NCBI RefSeq assembly: GCF_900100795.1
Contig: NZ_FNCO01000004.1
Span: forward strand, 62,001-126,000
Reading direction: 5' to 3'
Length of the DNA stretch: 64,000 bases
DNA from: Pseudomonas abietaniphila
GTDB lineage: Bacteria; Pseudomonadota; Gammaproteobacteria; Pseudomonadales; Pseudomonadaceae
Part shown: positions 1 to 8,291 of the stretch, one piece after another
Layout of the letters: every line of letters starts with the position of its first letter
How positions within the stretch are numbered: position 1 is the first letter of the stretch
Notes under the pieces: model-generated
The model's database searches: none
Told to the model about the DNA's origin: nothing
The model's input: the letters and a program-made list of their open reading frames with translations, nothing else
Program-made: the position numbers and the translations under genes

Positions 1-2
1 TG

Positions 3-1880
3 CTCGAGCAACTGAATCGCGACGGGTTCGTTAAAGACTTCACCAGCCATATTCGTCGCAGGGACGGGCAAATCAGGCTGTGCGAAATTTCATCGCGACC
101 GCTGCCGATTGGCGGTGAAGATTGCATGCTGACCATCGCTCGGGACATCACTGAACGGCACCAGATGCAGGAGAAGCTGCAACTGGCGGCCACGGTGTTC
201 GAGAGCACCGCTGAGGGTGTCTTGATCACCGATACTCGCCAGCGCATCAACGCGGTCAACCGGGCCTTCAGTGAGATCACGGGTTATAGCGAAGGTGAAG
301 CGATCGGTGAAACCCCTCGCCTGCTCGCCTCGGGTCTGCACGACAGCGCGTTCTATGCCGCCATGTGGTATCAGCTGACGGCCGAAGGCCATTGGCAGGG
401 CGAGATCAGTAATCGACGCAAGAACGGCGAAATCTACCCGAGCTGGCTGACCATCAGCGCTGTACGTAATCGCGACAAGTTCATCACCCACTTCGTCGCG
501 GTGTTCGCCGACATCTCCAGCCTCAAGCAGGCTCAGGCGCGACTGGATTACCAGGCCCACCACGACCCACTGACCGGTCTGCCAAACCGCACCCTGTTCG
601 AAAGCCGCTTGCACGCCGCACTCAGCCATTGCAAAGAGGCCAAGAGCCTCGGCGCCGTACTGTTCCTGGACCTCGACCGGTTCAAGCACATCAACGACAG
701 CCTCGGCCATCCGGTCGGCGACTTGCTGCTCAAGGGCATTGCTCAGCGGCTGAAGGAAAACCTGCGGGATATCGACACGGTTGCGCGGTTGGGCGGCGAT
801 GAATTCATCATTCTTCTGCCCGGCCTTCAAACGGCAGGCGATGCCGATGTCATCGCCACCAAACTGCTGAACAGCTTCTCGGCGCCATTTCAGGCCGGGG
901 AGCACGAGTTCTTCATCAGCACCAGCATCGGCACGGCGCTGTTCCCCACCGACGGAGCAGACGTCGCGACGCTGATCAAGAATGCCGACGCCGCTATGTA
1001 CCGCTCCAAGGCCAAAGGCCGTAATCGCGTCGAGAACTACACCCGGGACTTGACCGCCCAGGCCAGTGAACGCATCGCCCTGGAGCACGAGCTGCGCCGG
1101 GCGATCGAGCGCAATGAATTCACGCTGTCCTACCAACCGAAGGTCAGCCTGCTGACACAACGGTTGGTCGGTGCGGAGGCTCTGATTCGCTGGACTCACC
1201 CCACGTTCGGAGAAGTCCCACCGGAACGCTTCATTCCTCTGGCGGAAGAGAACGGCATGATCCTGCAGATCGGCGAGTGGGTGCTCGAAATGGCCTGCCA
1301 GCAGCTGCATCAGTGGAACCAGCGGTATGACGTGTTCGGGTCACTGTCTGTAAACCTCGCAGGGGCACAGCTGCGCCAACCCAATCTGGTCACGCGCATC
1401 GAGCAACTGCTGACTCAATACGAGCTCCAGCCGGGCTGCCTGCAACTGGAGATCACCGAAAACTTCATCATGTCGCAAACCGAGGAAGCCCTGTCGGTGT
1501 TGCATCGCCTTAAAAAGCTCGGCGTGCAACTGGCGATCGACGATTTCGGCACAGGCTACTCGTCACTGAGCTACCTCAAACGCTTGCCACTGGACATCCT
1601 CAAGATCGACCAGTCATTCGTACGCGGCCTCCCCGACGACCCTCACGACGCCGCCATCGTTCGCGCCATCATCGCCCTGGGCCGCAGCATGCAACTGACC
1701 GTCATCGCCGAAGGCGTGGAGAACCTCGAACAGCAGCGATTCCTGGCCGATGAAGGCTGCGAACAGATCCAGGGCTACATCGTCAGCCTGCCCCTGCGCC
1801 CCGAAGAATTCTGCGCGACGTTTCTTCGTATAACGGTTTCGGACTTTTCGGATAGCACAGCTCGGAAACCATCGTTATAA
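3..1880 (+). CDS. PAS-GGDEF-EAL c-di-GMP signalling protein (5' partial)
   Basis: Makes and/or breaks cyclic di-GMP at the membrane or in the cytoplasm. The reading frame is open from the window edge, so the N-terminus is missing; the first in-frame ATG at 126 lies inside the protein and is not the real start. Visible order: end of one PAS/PAC segment (..DITERHQ), a full PAS domain (ITDTRQRINAVNRAF, about residues 60-165), a GGDEF domain with intact RLGGDEF near visible residue 264, then an EAL domain with AEALIRW near 391 and DDFGTGYSSLSYL and IDQSFV further on. Both signature motifs are intact, so either activity is possible. The stop lies 16 bp before a tRNA gene. No partner gene is visible. 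Confidence 0.93.
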   Translation, partial: LEQLNRDGFVKDFTSHIRRRDGQIRLCEISSRPLPIGGEDCMLTIARDITERHQMQEKLQLAATVFESTAEGVLITDTRQRINAVNRAFSEITGYSEGEAIGETPRLLASGLHDSAFYAAMWYQLTAEGHWQGEISNRRKNGEIYPSWLTISAVRNRDKFITHFVAVFADISSLKQAQARLDYQAHHDPLTGLPNRTLFESRLHAALSHCKEAKSLGAVLFLDLDRFKHINDSLGHPVGDLLLKGIAQRLKENLRDIDTVARLGGDEFIILLPGLQTAGDADVIATKLLNSFSAPFQAGEHEFFISTSIGTALFPTDGADVATLIKNADAAMYRSKAKGRNRVENYTRDLTAQASERIALEHELRRAIERNEFTLSYQPKVSLLTQRLVGAEALIRWTHPTFGEVPPERFIPLAEENGMILQIGEWVLEMACQQLHQWNQRYDVFGSLSVNLAGAQLRQPNLVTRIEQLLTQYELQPGCLQLEITENFIMSQTEEALSVLHRLKKLGVQLAIDDFGTGYSSLSYLKRLPLDILKIDQSFVRGLPDDPHDAAIVRAIIALGRSMQLTVIAEGVENLEQQRFLADEGCEQIQGYIVSLPLRPEEFCATFLRITVSDFSDSTARKPSL

Positions 1881-1896
1881 TCCGCCGCCTGACTGA

Positions 1897-1973
1897 GGGC
1901 CTATAGCTCAGTTGGTTAGAGCAGAGGACTCATAATCCTTTGGTCCACGGTTCGAGTCCGTGTGGGCCCACCA
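1897..1973 (+). tRNA. tRNA with CAT anticodon (probably tRNA-Ile2, possibly tRNA-Met)
   Basis: A complete 77-nt cloverleaf with encoded CCA can be drawn. The acceptor GGGCCTA pairs with TGGGCCC, the D-arm carries TAGCTCAGTTGGTTAGAGC, the anticodon loop is CTCATAA, and the T-arm carries GGTTCGAGTCC. The anticodon is CAT. It could be elongator Met or, after lysidine modification of C34, Ile reading ATA. The acceptor stem differs from the GGCTACG start I associate with elongator Met, which favours Ile2, but tilS identity elements were not scored. An integrase gene starts about 106 bp after its 3' end, the usual arrangement when a genomic island has used a tRNA 3' end as attachment site. Confidence 0.93.
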
Positions 1974-2079
1974 TATAAATCAAGGGCTGCAGCGCTGCTG
2001 CAGTTTCGAGAGGGTGTTTTGGAATGCCCCCGAGGTACAGTTTCGGTACAGTCCGTGCCGATGTCCTTCGGAGAACAGC

Positions 2080-2532
2080 ATGGCAACTCTCGTAAAAACC
2101 CCTTCCGGTACATGGAAAGCAGTCATCCGAAAACAAGGATGGCCCACAGCTTCCAAGACTTTCCGCACCAAACGTGACGCTGAGGACTGGTCACGTCGAG
2201 CCGAAGACGAGATGGTCAGAGGCGTCTACATTCAGCGAAGCGGCTCAGAGCGCATGACTCTAGAGGCGGCCCTGAAGCGTTATCTTTCCGAAGTCACTCC
2301 CACCAAGAAGCTCTCCACTCAGCGTGGCGAAACGAGCAAGGCAAAAAAGCTCACCGCCGAGTTGGGTAAGTACTCGCTCGCAGCTTTATCCAGCGAGATC
2401 ATCGCAGCTTACCGCGACAAGCGACTGTTTCAGCCTGCTGACCGGAAACGGACACTAACCAGCAACAGAACGGTATCGAGCCTGACAGCCACAAGGCCTG
2501 CACTCAACTGGCATATATTCATTTCGAGATAA
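2080..2532 (+). pseudogene. Truncated tyrosine-type phage/island integrase
   Basis: Starts MATLVKTPSGTWKAVIRKQG and reads as the N-terminal arm-binding domain (about residues 1-60) and the start of the SAM-like core-binding domain (AALKRYLSEVTPTKK..., AALSSEIIAAYRDKR) of a P4/lambda-type tyrosine recombinase. Family members are about 330-420 residues; this frame stops after 150, in a tail (LTATRPALNWHIFISR) that no longer matches the family pattern. The catalytic R-HxxR-Y domain is absent, so it cannot recombine. It lies just downstream of the tRNA in the same direction, the standard position for an island integrase. The ATG at 2080 is preceded by CTTCGGAGA as ribosome-binding site. Confidence 0.8.
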
Positions 2533-2692
2533 GTTTTCGTCGACCGATTGGTCTTATATCGATATCGAGATAAATTGCGTTTACTGACGGCACTATCCCC
2601 CTACAGGAGCCCATGATGAGTCAGCGGGGGATTAAGTGAGACCGTAAGCGCTATGGAGGGTCGGCAAATGGCAAACGCAAGGCAATATTTCT

Positions 2693-3037
2693 ATGCAAGG
2701 AATCAGATCAAGGCAGGACGGCGTCAAACCAATCGTATGGGTGGGCACCAGTAAAGAAGATATGGGTGACTTTCCACCCGTCGCTCGACAACGAGCCGGG
2801 TATTAGCTGGAACTGATCCAGGAGGGCGATGAACCTGCCGACTGGAAGCCGATGGAAAGCGTAGGGCAAGGTGTGCGGGAGATCCGCATCACGTGTAAAG
2901 ATGGGGCTTTTCGCGTGTTTTATGTGGTGAAGCGGTCGGACGGCATCTATGTCCTTCATGCGTTTCGCAAAACCACTGAAAAGACGGAAAAGCGCGACAT
3001 TGACTTGGCTGCAACCAGGTACAAGTCGCTGGACTGA
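2693..3037 (+). pseudogene. RelE/HigB-like (phage Gp49-like) toxin gene interrupted by an in-frame TAG
   Basis: Reading from ATG 2693 gives ..VKPIVWVGTSKEDMGDFPP, then VARQRAGY, then TAG at 2804-2806, then LELIQEGDEPADWKPMESVG and on to KSLD at 3037 in the same frame. Together the two halves make a full Gp49/HigB-type RNase toxin (about 115 residues) with the usual REIRI..GAFRVFYVV and LHAFRKTTEKT segments. The amber codon falls at codon 38 where the family has a sense residue. An internal ATG at 2852 could give a 61-residue C-terminal piece that lacks the first strand and helix. It is paired with the XRE antitoxin at 3175. Probably a disarmed toxin, unless the stop is suppressed or is a sequencing error. 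Confidence 0.78.
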
Positions 3038-3048
3038 TGAGACGTGAC

Positions 3049-3068
3049 GCCCCCTGGAATTAGGGGGC
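3049..3068 (+). terminator. Hairpin between toxin remnant and antitoxin
   Basis: A 7-bp perfect stem, GCCCCCT (3049-3055) with AGGGGGC (3062-3068), around a GGAATT loop, 12 bp after the toxin stop. Only TT follows, so it would be a weak terminator; it may instead attenuate or protect the transcript. The antitoxin gene starts 106 bp later, so it may have its own promoter. Confidence 0.4.
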
Positions 3069-3174
3069 TTCAACACCCCTTCCGTTTATGGCAAGGGGTA
3101 AAGTCGCAGCCTTCGTTCATACTCATGTGCTTTTCTAATCTAAATGCAACAGAAGCAGGAATGAGGGATAAATA

Positions 3175-3459
3175 ATGGCAAACGAACGCTCTAGCTCTGT
3201 GTGGGATGCGTTGGTTGATTCGCCAGAAGAAGCCGAGAATCTTCGGCTGCGCTCCAAGCTGATGCGAGTGCTGACCAAGACTGTACGGTCGTGGGATCTG
3301 CCGCAAAAAGATGCGGCACGACAGCTCCACGTTACCCAGCCGCGTCTGAGTGAGCTGCTGAACGGGAAGATTGATAAGTTCTCCCTGGATGCTCTGGTGA
3401 ACCTGTTGGCCTGCGCAAATTTGGAAGTCGATATAACCGTTAAAGAAAAAGTCGCCTGA
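3175..3459 (+). CDS. XRE-family antitoxin / DNA-binding protein
   Basis: A 94-residue protein with a helix-turn-helix in the middle (LPQKDAARQLHVTQPRLSELL, about residues 42-62) followed by GKIDKFSLDALVNLLA, the layout of the HigA-like XRE antitoxins that partner Gp49/HigB toxins. It should bind its own promoter and, in an intact system, the toxin. It follows the broken toxin gene by 137 bp in the same direction (toxin first, as in higBA). The start ATG at 3175 follows GAGGGATAA. With the toxin cut by an amber codon, this is probably an orphan antitoxin. It is followed by a good intrinsic terminator. Confidence 0.87.
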   Translation: MANERSSSVWDALVDSPEEAENLRLRSKLMRVLTKTVRSWDLPQKDAARQLHVTQPRLSELLNGKIDKFSLDALVNLLACANLEVDITVKEKVA

Positions 3460-3478
3460 TCAGGGCGTGCGAATTATG

Positions 3479-3505
3479 AAGGGCTGACCTTAGGGCGGCC
3501 TTTTT
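3479..3505 (+). terminator. Intrinsic terminator of the antitoxin gene
   Basis: AAGGGCTGACC (3479-3489) pairs with GGGCGGCCTTT (3493-3503) around a TTA loop, allowing G-T pairs and one A-G mismatch. A T5 run overlaps the right arm. It lies 20 bp after the antitoxin stop. Confidence 0.7.
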
Positions 3506-3540
3506 CGTTTCTATGGTGATCACCCCGATCACCCGAAGCT

Positions 3541-4233
3541 TCAAAGCATTTCACACCCTTCACGGCTGATCTTCATTCTGCGATACCGTGCTTTGGCGCT
3601 CGCACTGCCTGCGTCCAACGCCTGCAAGAATGCCTCGGGGCGGTCCATTGGCAGCGTCTTCAATTCGGCGATATCCCTCTCCCACCACTCGCTCGCCAAG
3701 AGACGTTCGATGATGTCAGGCGAATGTCGGTAGCGAATGATTTTGGCAGGGAATCCCGCGACGATGGCGTAAGGCGGAACGTCTTGAGTGACGACCGCGC
3801 GGGTGGCGATGATGGCGCCGGTGCCGACTGTCACGCCTTCCATGATCATCGCGCTGTGGCCAATCCAGACATCGTGCCCAATCTCGGTCATGTCGGTCCG
3901 GGCGTTATAGATCAGTGGCGCGTCGGTGTACTGGAAGGGATGCGAACTCACCCAGTCACTGGGGTGGGTGTATTTTTCCTGGCCGATGAAGACGTCGGAC
4001 GCGATGGAGCAGAAACGGCCGATGGACGACACCAGCGAGAGGTGTGTGCCGCTTCGAATGTAGGTGTGTGCGCCAATTTCGACGTGACGCGCGCGCAGTT
4101 CGACGTGTCCCAGTTCGACGCAGTCCTCGATGATCAGCTCGCTGCGTTTGCTCATCGACTCCAGACCACCCGCGAGCTTGGCGCCGCGTTTCTTGATCCA
4201 GCGTTTCCAGTAGAGATTTTTCAGGAACTGCAA
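3541..4233 (-). CDS. CatB-like left-handed beta-helix O-acetyltransferase
   Basis: Belongs to the hexapeptide-repeat (LbH) xenobiotic/sugar O-acetyltransferases, which transfer acetyl from acetyl-CoA to a hydroxyl. Visible family marks: repeated hexapeptide turns ([20 protein letters not shown]), the loop with IGRFCSIA and the catalytic-type His in [12 protein letters not shown], then [20 protein letters not shown] and [14 protein letters not shown] prefer the TTG start at 4233 because GAGG sits 8 nt upstream; this gives 230 residues, normal for the family. The frame also stays open to a TTG at 4338, which would leave almost no room for the divergent FUSC gene promoter. The substrate is unknown. 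It could be a surface-sugar or antibiotic acetyltransferase. Confidence 0.85.
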   Translation of the reverse strand: MQFLKNLYWKRWIKKRGAKLAGGLESMSKRSELIIEDCVELGHVELRARHVEIGAHTYIRSGTHLSLVSSIGRFCSIASDVFIGQEKYTHPSDWVSSHPFQYTDAPLIYNARTDMTEIGHDVWIGHSAMIMEGVTVGTGAIIATRAVVTQDVPPYAIVAGFPAKIIRYRHSPDIIERLLASEWWERDIAELKTLPMDRPEAFLQALDAGSASAKARYRRMKISREGCEML

Positions 4234-4352
4234 AAGTTTTACCTCGTCGCCGGGCGTCGGGATTTCAGAGGCGGCAAGCCTATCAGAAGCCGGGGCGCCA
4301 CACGTTTGCCAAACGGCTGGATATTTTCGCTTCCCCAAGGGTCTGTAACCCC

Positions 4353-5399
4353 ATGAATACGCCTTTACTGCCTCACTGGCTTCGCCGGGTCCTGCGCCCC
4401 TTGCTGGATCCGTACCGCCGCTATCGCCACGCGCGCTACATTCATGCCGGTCGCATCGTGGTCGGTCTGCTGGTGTCGATCCTGCTCACGACGGGGATCC
4501 ACCTGCCCCATGGCGAATGGGCGTCCGTCACCATGCTGATCGTGATTGGCGGTTTGCAGCATCACGGCAATATCGGCAAGAAGTCGGTAGAACGGGCGTA
4601 CGGCACATTGATTGGTGCAGCGTTGGGCCTGGCCGTGGTGGCGCAGGAAAGCTATCTGGGCATGCCTCTGCTGACCTACGTGGTCATGTCGCTGATCTGT
4701 GGCTTCTTCGCGTATCACGCCATCGGCAAGGGCGGTTACACGGCGCTGCTGTCGGCGATTACGCTGTTTATCGTGGCGGGCCATGGCGATAACCCGATTA
4801 CCGACGGGCTTTGGCGCACGGTGGATATCCTGATCGGGATCGCGCTGGCCCTGGCGTTTTCCTTCGCCCTGCCGCTGTATGCGGTGTACTCGTGGCGCTA
4901 CAACCTGGCCACCGGGCTGCGGGACTGCGCCAAGGTGTACGAACGCATCAGCAGCGGGCAGTCGATTACCGCCGACGAGCATTTGAAGCTGCTCGCACGG
5001 CTCAACGCAACGATGCTGCAGCTGCGCTCGTTAATGCCGTCCGTGTCGAAAGAAGTGAAGATTTCGCTGGTCGAACTGGACGCCATCCAAGGCCATTACC
5101 GCATGTGCCTGAGCACGCTGGAGATCCTGTCGAACCTGCGTCCGGCCGACTTGGGCAACGTGGGCATGAATGCCGAGCAGCGTCGAATCCGGCGCATGCT
5201 CATCGGGATGGCGAGGGCGTTGAAGACGGGCGCCACGGAGCGTCTGGAGCGCCCTACCGAATCCTTGGCAGTAGGCCCGGAAACGCCCGCTGCTTCAGCC
5301 GAAGTACTGGGTTATCAGTTGATGACCCGGCAACTGGCGCTGAACATCGAAGGCCTTCAGCAGAGGCTGGCGAAGACGGCGAAGCAGTGGAAGATCTGA
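4353..5399 (+). CDS. FUSC-family inner-membrane protein (aromatic acid/fusaric acid exporter-like)
   Basis: 348 residues. The N-terminal half has about six hydrophobic segments (from [15 protein letters not shown] to [19 protein letters not shown], residues about 33-180); the cytoplasmic C-terminal half has long helices. The segment [14 protein letters not shown].. with [18 protein letters not shown] is the typical FUSC/YccS/AaeB signature. Such proteins, with or without a membrane-fusion partner, export aromatic carboxylic acids; no partner gene is adjacent. It is transcribed away from the acetyltransferase and converges on ppk2. The substrate cannot be inferred. Confidence 0.85.
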   Translation: MNTPLLPHWLRRVLRPLLDPYRRYRHARYIHAGRIVVGLLVSILLTTGIHLPHGEWASVTMLIVIGGLQHHGNIGKKSVERAYGTLIGAALGLAVVAQESYLGMPLLTYVVMSLICGFFAYHAIGKGGYTALLSAITLFIVAGHGDNPITDGLWRTVDILIGIALALAFSFALPLYAVYSWRYNLATGLRDCAKVYERISSGQSITADEHLKLLARLNATMLQLRSLMPSVSKEVKISLVELDAIQGHYRMCLSTLEILSNLRPADLGNVGMNAEQRRIRRMLIGMARALKTGATERLERPTESLAVGPETPAASAEVLGYQLMTRQLALNIEGLQQRLAKTAKQWKI

Positions 5400-5421
5400 T
5401 CTTCGCCGTCAACGGGTTCGG

Positions 5422-6345
5422 TCAATACCGGGACGGCACGACCATGTCGCGCGGCACAGGCGCGCGCAGGTAGTTGGCATTGTATTCGCGCTCGGGCAAC
5501 ACCACCTGTGGCGACTCCACGTCGCCGCGCGGGATCTGCTCCAGCAAGTGGTGAATGCAGTTCAGGCGTGCGCGCTTCTTGTCATCCGCCTCAACGATCC
5601 ACCACGGCGCGACGTCAGTGTGTGAGCGGGTGAGCATTTCCTCTTTGGCACGGGTGTAGTCCTCCCAGCGACGACGGGATTCCAGGTCCATTGGCGACAG
5701 CTTCCACTGTTTCAGCGGATCGTGAATACGCATGAGGAAGCGGCGGTATTGCTCATCGTCGGTGATCGAGAACCAGTACTTGATGAGGATGATGCCCGAG
5801 CGCACCAGCATCTTTTCGAACTCGGGCACGGTGCGGAAAAACTCTTCGTATTCGTCGTTATCGCAGAACCCCATGACCCGCTCGACACCTGCGCGGTTGT
5901 ACCAACTGCGGTCGAACAGCACCATTTCACCGGCGGCCGGCAGGTGCGAAACGTAGCGCTGGAAATACCACTGGGTGCGTTCGCGCTCGCTCGGCGCCGT
6001 CAGTGCGGCGACCCGGCAAACACGCGGGTTCAGGCGTTGAGTGATGCGCTTGATCGCGCCGCCCTTCCCGGCTGCGTCGCGCCCTTCGAACAACACCACG
6101 ACCTTGAGCTTCTGACTGACGACCCAGTCCTGCAACTTGACCAGCTCACCCTGCAGGCGCAGCAACTCGCGGAAGTAGACGCGTCGATCAATGCCCTTCG
6201 GCACCTCTTCACCCAGGCCGGAGAGCAGCTCGTCCAGACGCGCATCGTCGTACTCCATTTCCAGCTCTTCGTCGAAGCTGTCGAGAATATCGGCGCGTAT
6301 ATAGTGGGCGGTTTCGGACAAATCCAGATGCTGGCTATCGGTCAT
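5422..6345 (-). CDS. ppk2: Polyphosphate kinase 2
   Basis: Transfers phosphate between inorganic polyphosphate and nucleoside mono- or diphosphates in the cytoplasm. 307 residues, normal for single-domain PPK2. The Walker A is EGRDAAGKGG (about residues 87-96), the Walker B region is LFDRSWYNRAGVE, and the lid has DPLKQWKLSPMDLESRRRWEDY. The N-terminal region (about residues 10-50) is acidic. The ATG at 6345 is the first good start. Which PPK2 class (nucleoside mono- or diphosphate) it belongs to cannot be decided by eye. It converges with the FUSC gene (22 bp apart) and is separate from the acid-sugar operon downstream. Confidence 0.95.
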   Translation of the reverse strand: MTDSQHLDLSETAHYIRADILDSFDEELEMEYDDARLDELLSGLGEEVPKGIDRRVYFRELLRLQGELVKLQDWVVSQKLKVVVLFEGRDAAGKGGAIKRITQRLNPRVCRVAALTAPSERERTQWYFQRYVSHLPAAGEMVLFDRSWYNRAGVERVMGFCDNDEYEEFFRTVPEFEKMLVRSGIILIKYWFSITDDEQYRRFLMRIHDPLKQWKLSPMDLESRRRWEDYTRAKEEMLTRSHTDVAPWWIVEADDKKRARLNCIHHLLEQIPRGDVESPQVVLPEREYNANYLRAPVPRDMVVPSRY

Positions 6346-6470
6346 GGCGGGGCTCCCGGCGCGGATTCAGAGGGTCTAACGTCAGAAGGCCGATTTAGAC
6401 ATGCCGGGAGTGACAGCTGAATGACAAAACGATGACTGCGAGGAAAAGTCCTACAGAGGCCGTGTCTCTT

Positions 6471-7235
6471 CTAAACGGTTTCGACAGTAATCTGCTGAAC
6501 TGCGCGGAACGGCGCCAGCGATGCTTCATCCGCTTGGGATGAGGTAATCAGCGTCCATTCGCGTTCGATGGGCGTCCAGTGTTGCTGACGAGCGCGGCCG
6601 AGTTTTTCGGCATCCGCGAGGACGAACACCTGCGCGGCGCGCCTGATGATGCATTCCTTCAAGTACGCCTGTTGATCGCTGGCTTCGCACAGACCGAATT
6701 CGGCGACCACTCCGTCAGCGCCCATGAACGCCTTGTCGACGCTCAAGCGGCTCAAGGTCAGTTCAGCCAGCGGCCCGAGCGTGCTCATGCTCGAACCCCG
6801 AAGGTCGCCGCCGATCAGCGTCAGGCGAATCCCCGGTGCGTTGGCCAGCGTCATCACCGCCAGAAGGTTGTTGGTGACCACGTGCACGTTTTGGCGCGAA
6901 CACAGGTGCAACGCCAGCGCCGCACACGTGGTGCCACCGTCGAGCAGCACCGTGTCGCCCTCGTCAACATGCAGCGCCGCCGCTTTGGCGATGATGTCTT
7001 TCTGATCGCGCTGGGTCGCCTTGCGCTCTTCCAGCGACGCTTCCGGCTCATGCACGCCAATCAGCGCCGTGGCACCGCCGTGGGTACGCACCAGATGCCG
7101 CTGTTTGGCGAGCATGGTGAGGTCGCGCCGCACGGTGGCTTCCGACACGCCAAGCGCAGCGCTCAGTTGCTCGACATTGGTGTCGCGGGCGCGCACCAGT
7201 TCGAGAATGGCGCGATGACGGTCGGTGGCTTTCAT
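6471..7235 (-). CDS. DeoR-family transcriptional repressor of the acid-sugar operon
   Basis: 254 residues with an N-terminal DeoR helix-turn-helix (RHRAILELVRARDTNVEQLS, then LGVSEATVRRDLTMLAKQ, about residues 6-55) and a C-terminal sugar-phosphate sensing domain (GDTVLLDGGTTCAAL, VTNN, GGDLR, ADGV). Repressors of this type release DNA on binding a phosphorylated sugar intermediate. It is last in the run kdgT-dtnK-pdxA2-deoR, 54 bp after pdxA2, so it is probably co-transcribed with and regulates those genes. Likely effector (inference): a phosphorylated tetronate or dihydroxyacetone phosphate. Twin GATCA-N6-TGATC sites upstream of kdgT are candidate operators. Confidence 0.93.
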   Translation of the reverse strand: MKATDRHRAILELVRARDTNVEQLSAALGVSEATVRRDLTMLAKQRHLVRTHGGATALIGVHEPEASLEERKATQRDQKDIIAKAAALHVDEGDTVLLDGGTTCAALALHLCSRQNVHVVTNNLLAVMTLANAPGIRLTLIGGDLRGSSMSTLGPLAELTLSRLSVDKAFMGADGVVAEFGLCEASDQQAYLKECIIRRAAQVFVLADAEKLGRARQQHWTPIEREWTLITSSQADEASLAPFRAVQQITVETV

Positions 7236-7289
7236 GGGCGGCCTCGTAAGGGAAAGGCCGCTGATCTTACACGACCGAGGCCTGACACC

Positions 7290-8291
7290 TCACCCCCGAC
7301 GCGTGGCCAGTTCAGCGCCCTGGCGCAGCGCTTCGAGCAGACTGCGTTCGTCGGCGATGCCCTTACCGGCGATGTCGAATGCAGTGCCGTGATCCACCGA
7401 GGTCCGGATCACTTCCAGGCCTACGGTGACGTTGACCCCCGCTTCCAGACCCAGCACTTTCACCGGACCATGGCCCTGATCGTGGTACATCGCGACCACC
7501 AGATCGAAATCGCCACGCCCCGCGCGGAAGAAGAGCGTGTCCGCTGGCAGCGGACCAGTCACATCCAGCCCTTGCGCCTGCAACAACTTCACCGCCGGGA
7601 TGATTTTTTCCTCTTCTTCGCCATAACCGAACAGGCCGTTCTCGCCCGCGTGCGGGTTGATGCCGCACACGCCAATACGCGGCCTGGCGATGCCGGCCTT
7701 GATCAGCGTGGCATTACCGCGCTCGATGGTGCGCTGCACCAGGCCCGGTTCGATCTTGCGGATCGCATCAATGATGCCAATGTGCGTGGTCACGTGAATG
7801 ACCCGCAGGTGCGGTGCGACCAGCATCATCGAGACTTCGTCGACGTGGGTCAGGTGCGCCAGCATCTCGGTGTGGCCTGGGTATTTGTGGCCGCCGGCGT
7901 GCAGCGCTTCTTTATTAAGCGGTGCGGTACAGATCGCGTCGATCTGCCCCGCTTCGGCCAGTTGCACGGCCCGCGCGATGTATTGAAATGCGCCGTCGCC
8001 GGCAATGGGTGACAGCTGACCGAAGGGCAGATCGGCGGGAATGAGGTTCAAGTCGATGCAGTCGATGGTGCCTGGCTCGTACTGCGCCTCCGAAGCCTCT
8101 TTGATGCGACGAATCTTCGCGCTGCCTTTGACGATTTCGTTTGCCAGTTCCAGACGTCCGGCATCACCGATCACCAGCGGACGGCACTGCTGATACACAA
8201 CATCGTGGGTCAGGCTCTTGACGATGATTTCCGGACCTACGCCTGCGGCGTCGCCCATGGTGATGCCGATGATGGGCAAATAGTTACTCAT
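7290..8291 (-). CDS. pdxA2: PdxA2-type 4-phospho-D-threonate / 4-phospho-D-erythronate dehydrogenase
   Basis: 333 residues, PdxA family NAD-dependent oxidative decarboxylase (start LPIIGITMGDAAGVGPEIIVK). The metal ligands sit in conserved PdxA contexts: HTEM, VTTHIG, and MYHDQGHGPVKV near the C-terminus. PdxA itself serves vitamin B6 synthesis. Here the gene sits beside a DUF1537 kinase and a sugar-acid permease, the context of PdxA2, which oxidises the kinase product 4-phospho-D-threonate or 4-phospho-D-erythronate to give dihydroxyacetone phosphate and CO2. It overlaps the end of the kinase gene by 8 bp, so the two are translationally coupled. A role in pyridoxal synthesis is less likely from context. 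Confidence 0.88.
   Translation of the reverse strand: MSNYLPIIGITMGDAAGVGPEIIVKSLTHDVVYQQCRPLVIGDAGRLELANEIVKGSAKIRRIKEASEAQYEPGTIDCIDLNLIPADLPFGQLSPIAGDGAFQYIARAVQLAEAGQIDAICTAPLNKEALHAGGHKYPGHTEMLAHLTHVDEVSMMLVAPHLRVIHVTTHIGIIDAIRKIEPGLVQRTIERGNATLIKAGIARPRIGVCGINPHAGENGLFGYGEEEEKIIPAVKLLQAQGLDVTGPLPADTLFFRAGRGDFDLVVAMYHDQGHGPVKVLGLEAGVNVTVGLEVIRTSVDHGTAFDIAGKGIADERSLLEALRQGAELATRRG

Noticed and set aside
2804..2806. The TAG in the toxin considered as a recoded pyrrolysine or other programmed readthrough codon
   Set aside because: No pyl genes or readthrough context are visible and Pseudomonas does not use pyrrolysine; simple nonsense mutation is the plainer reading.
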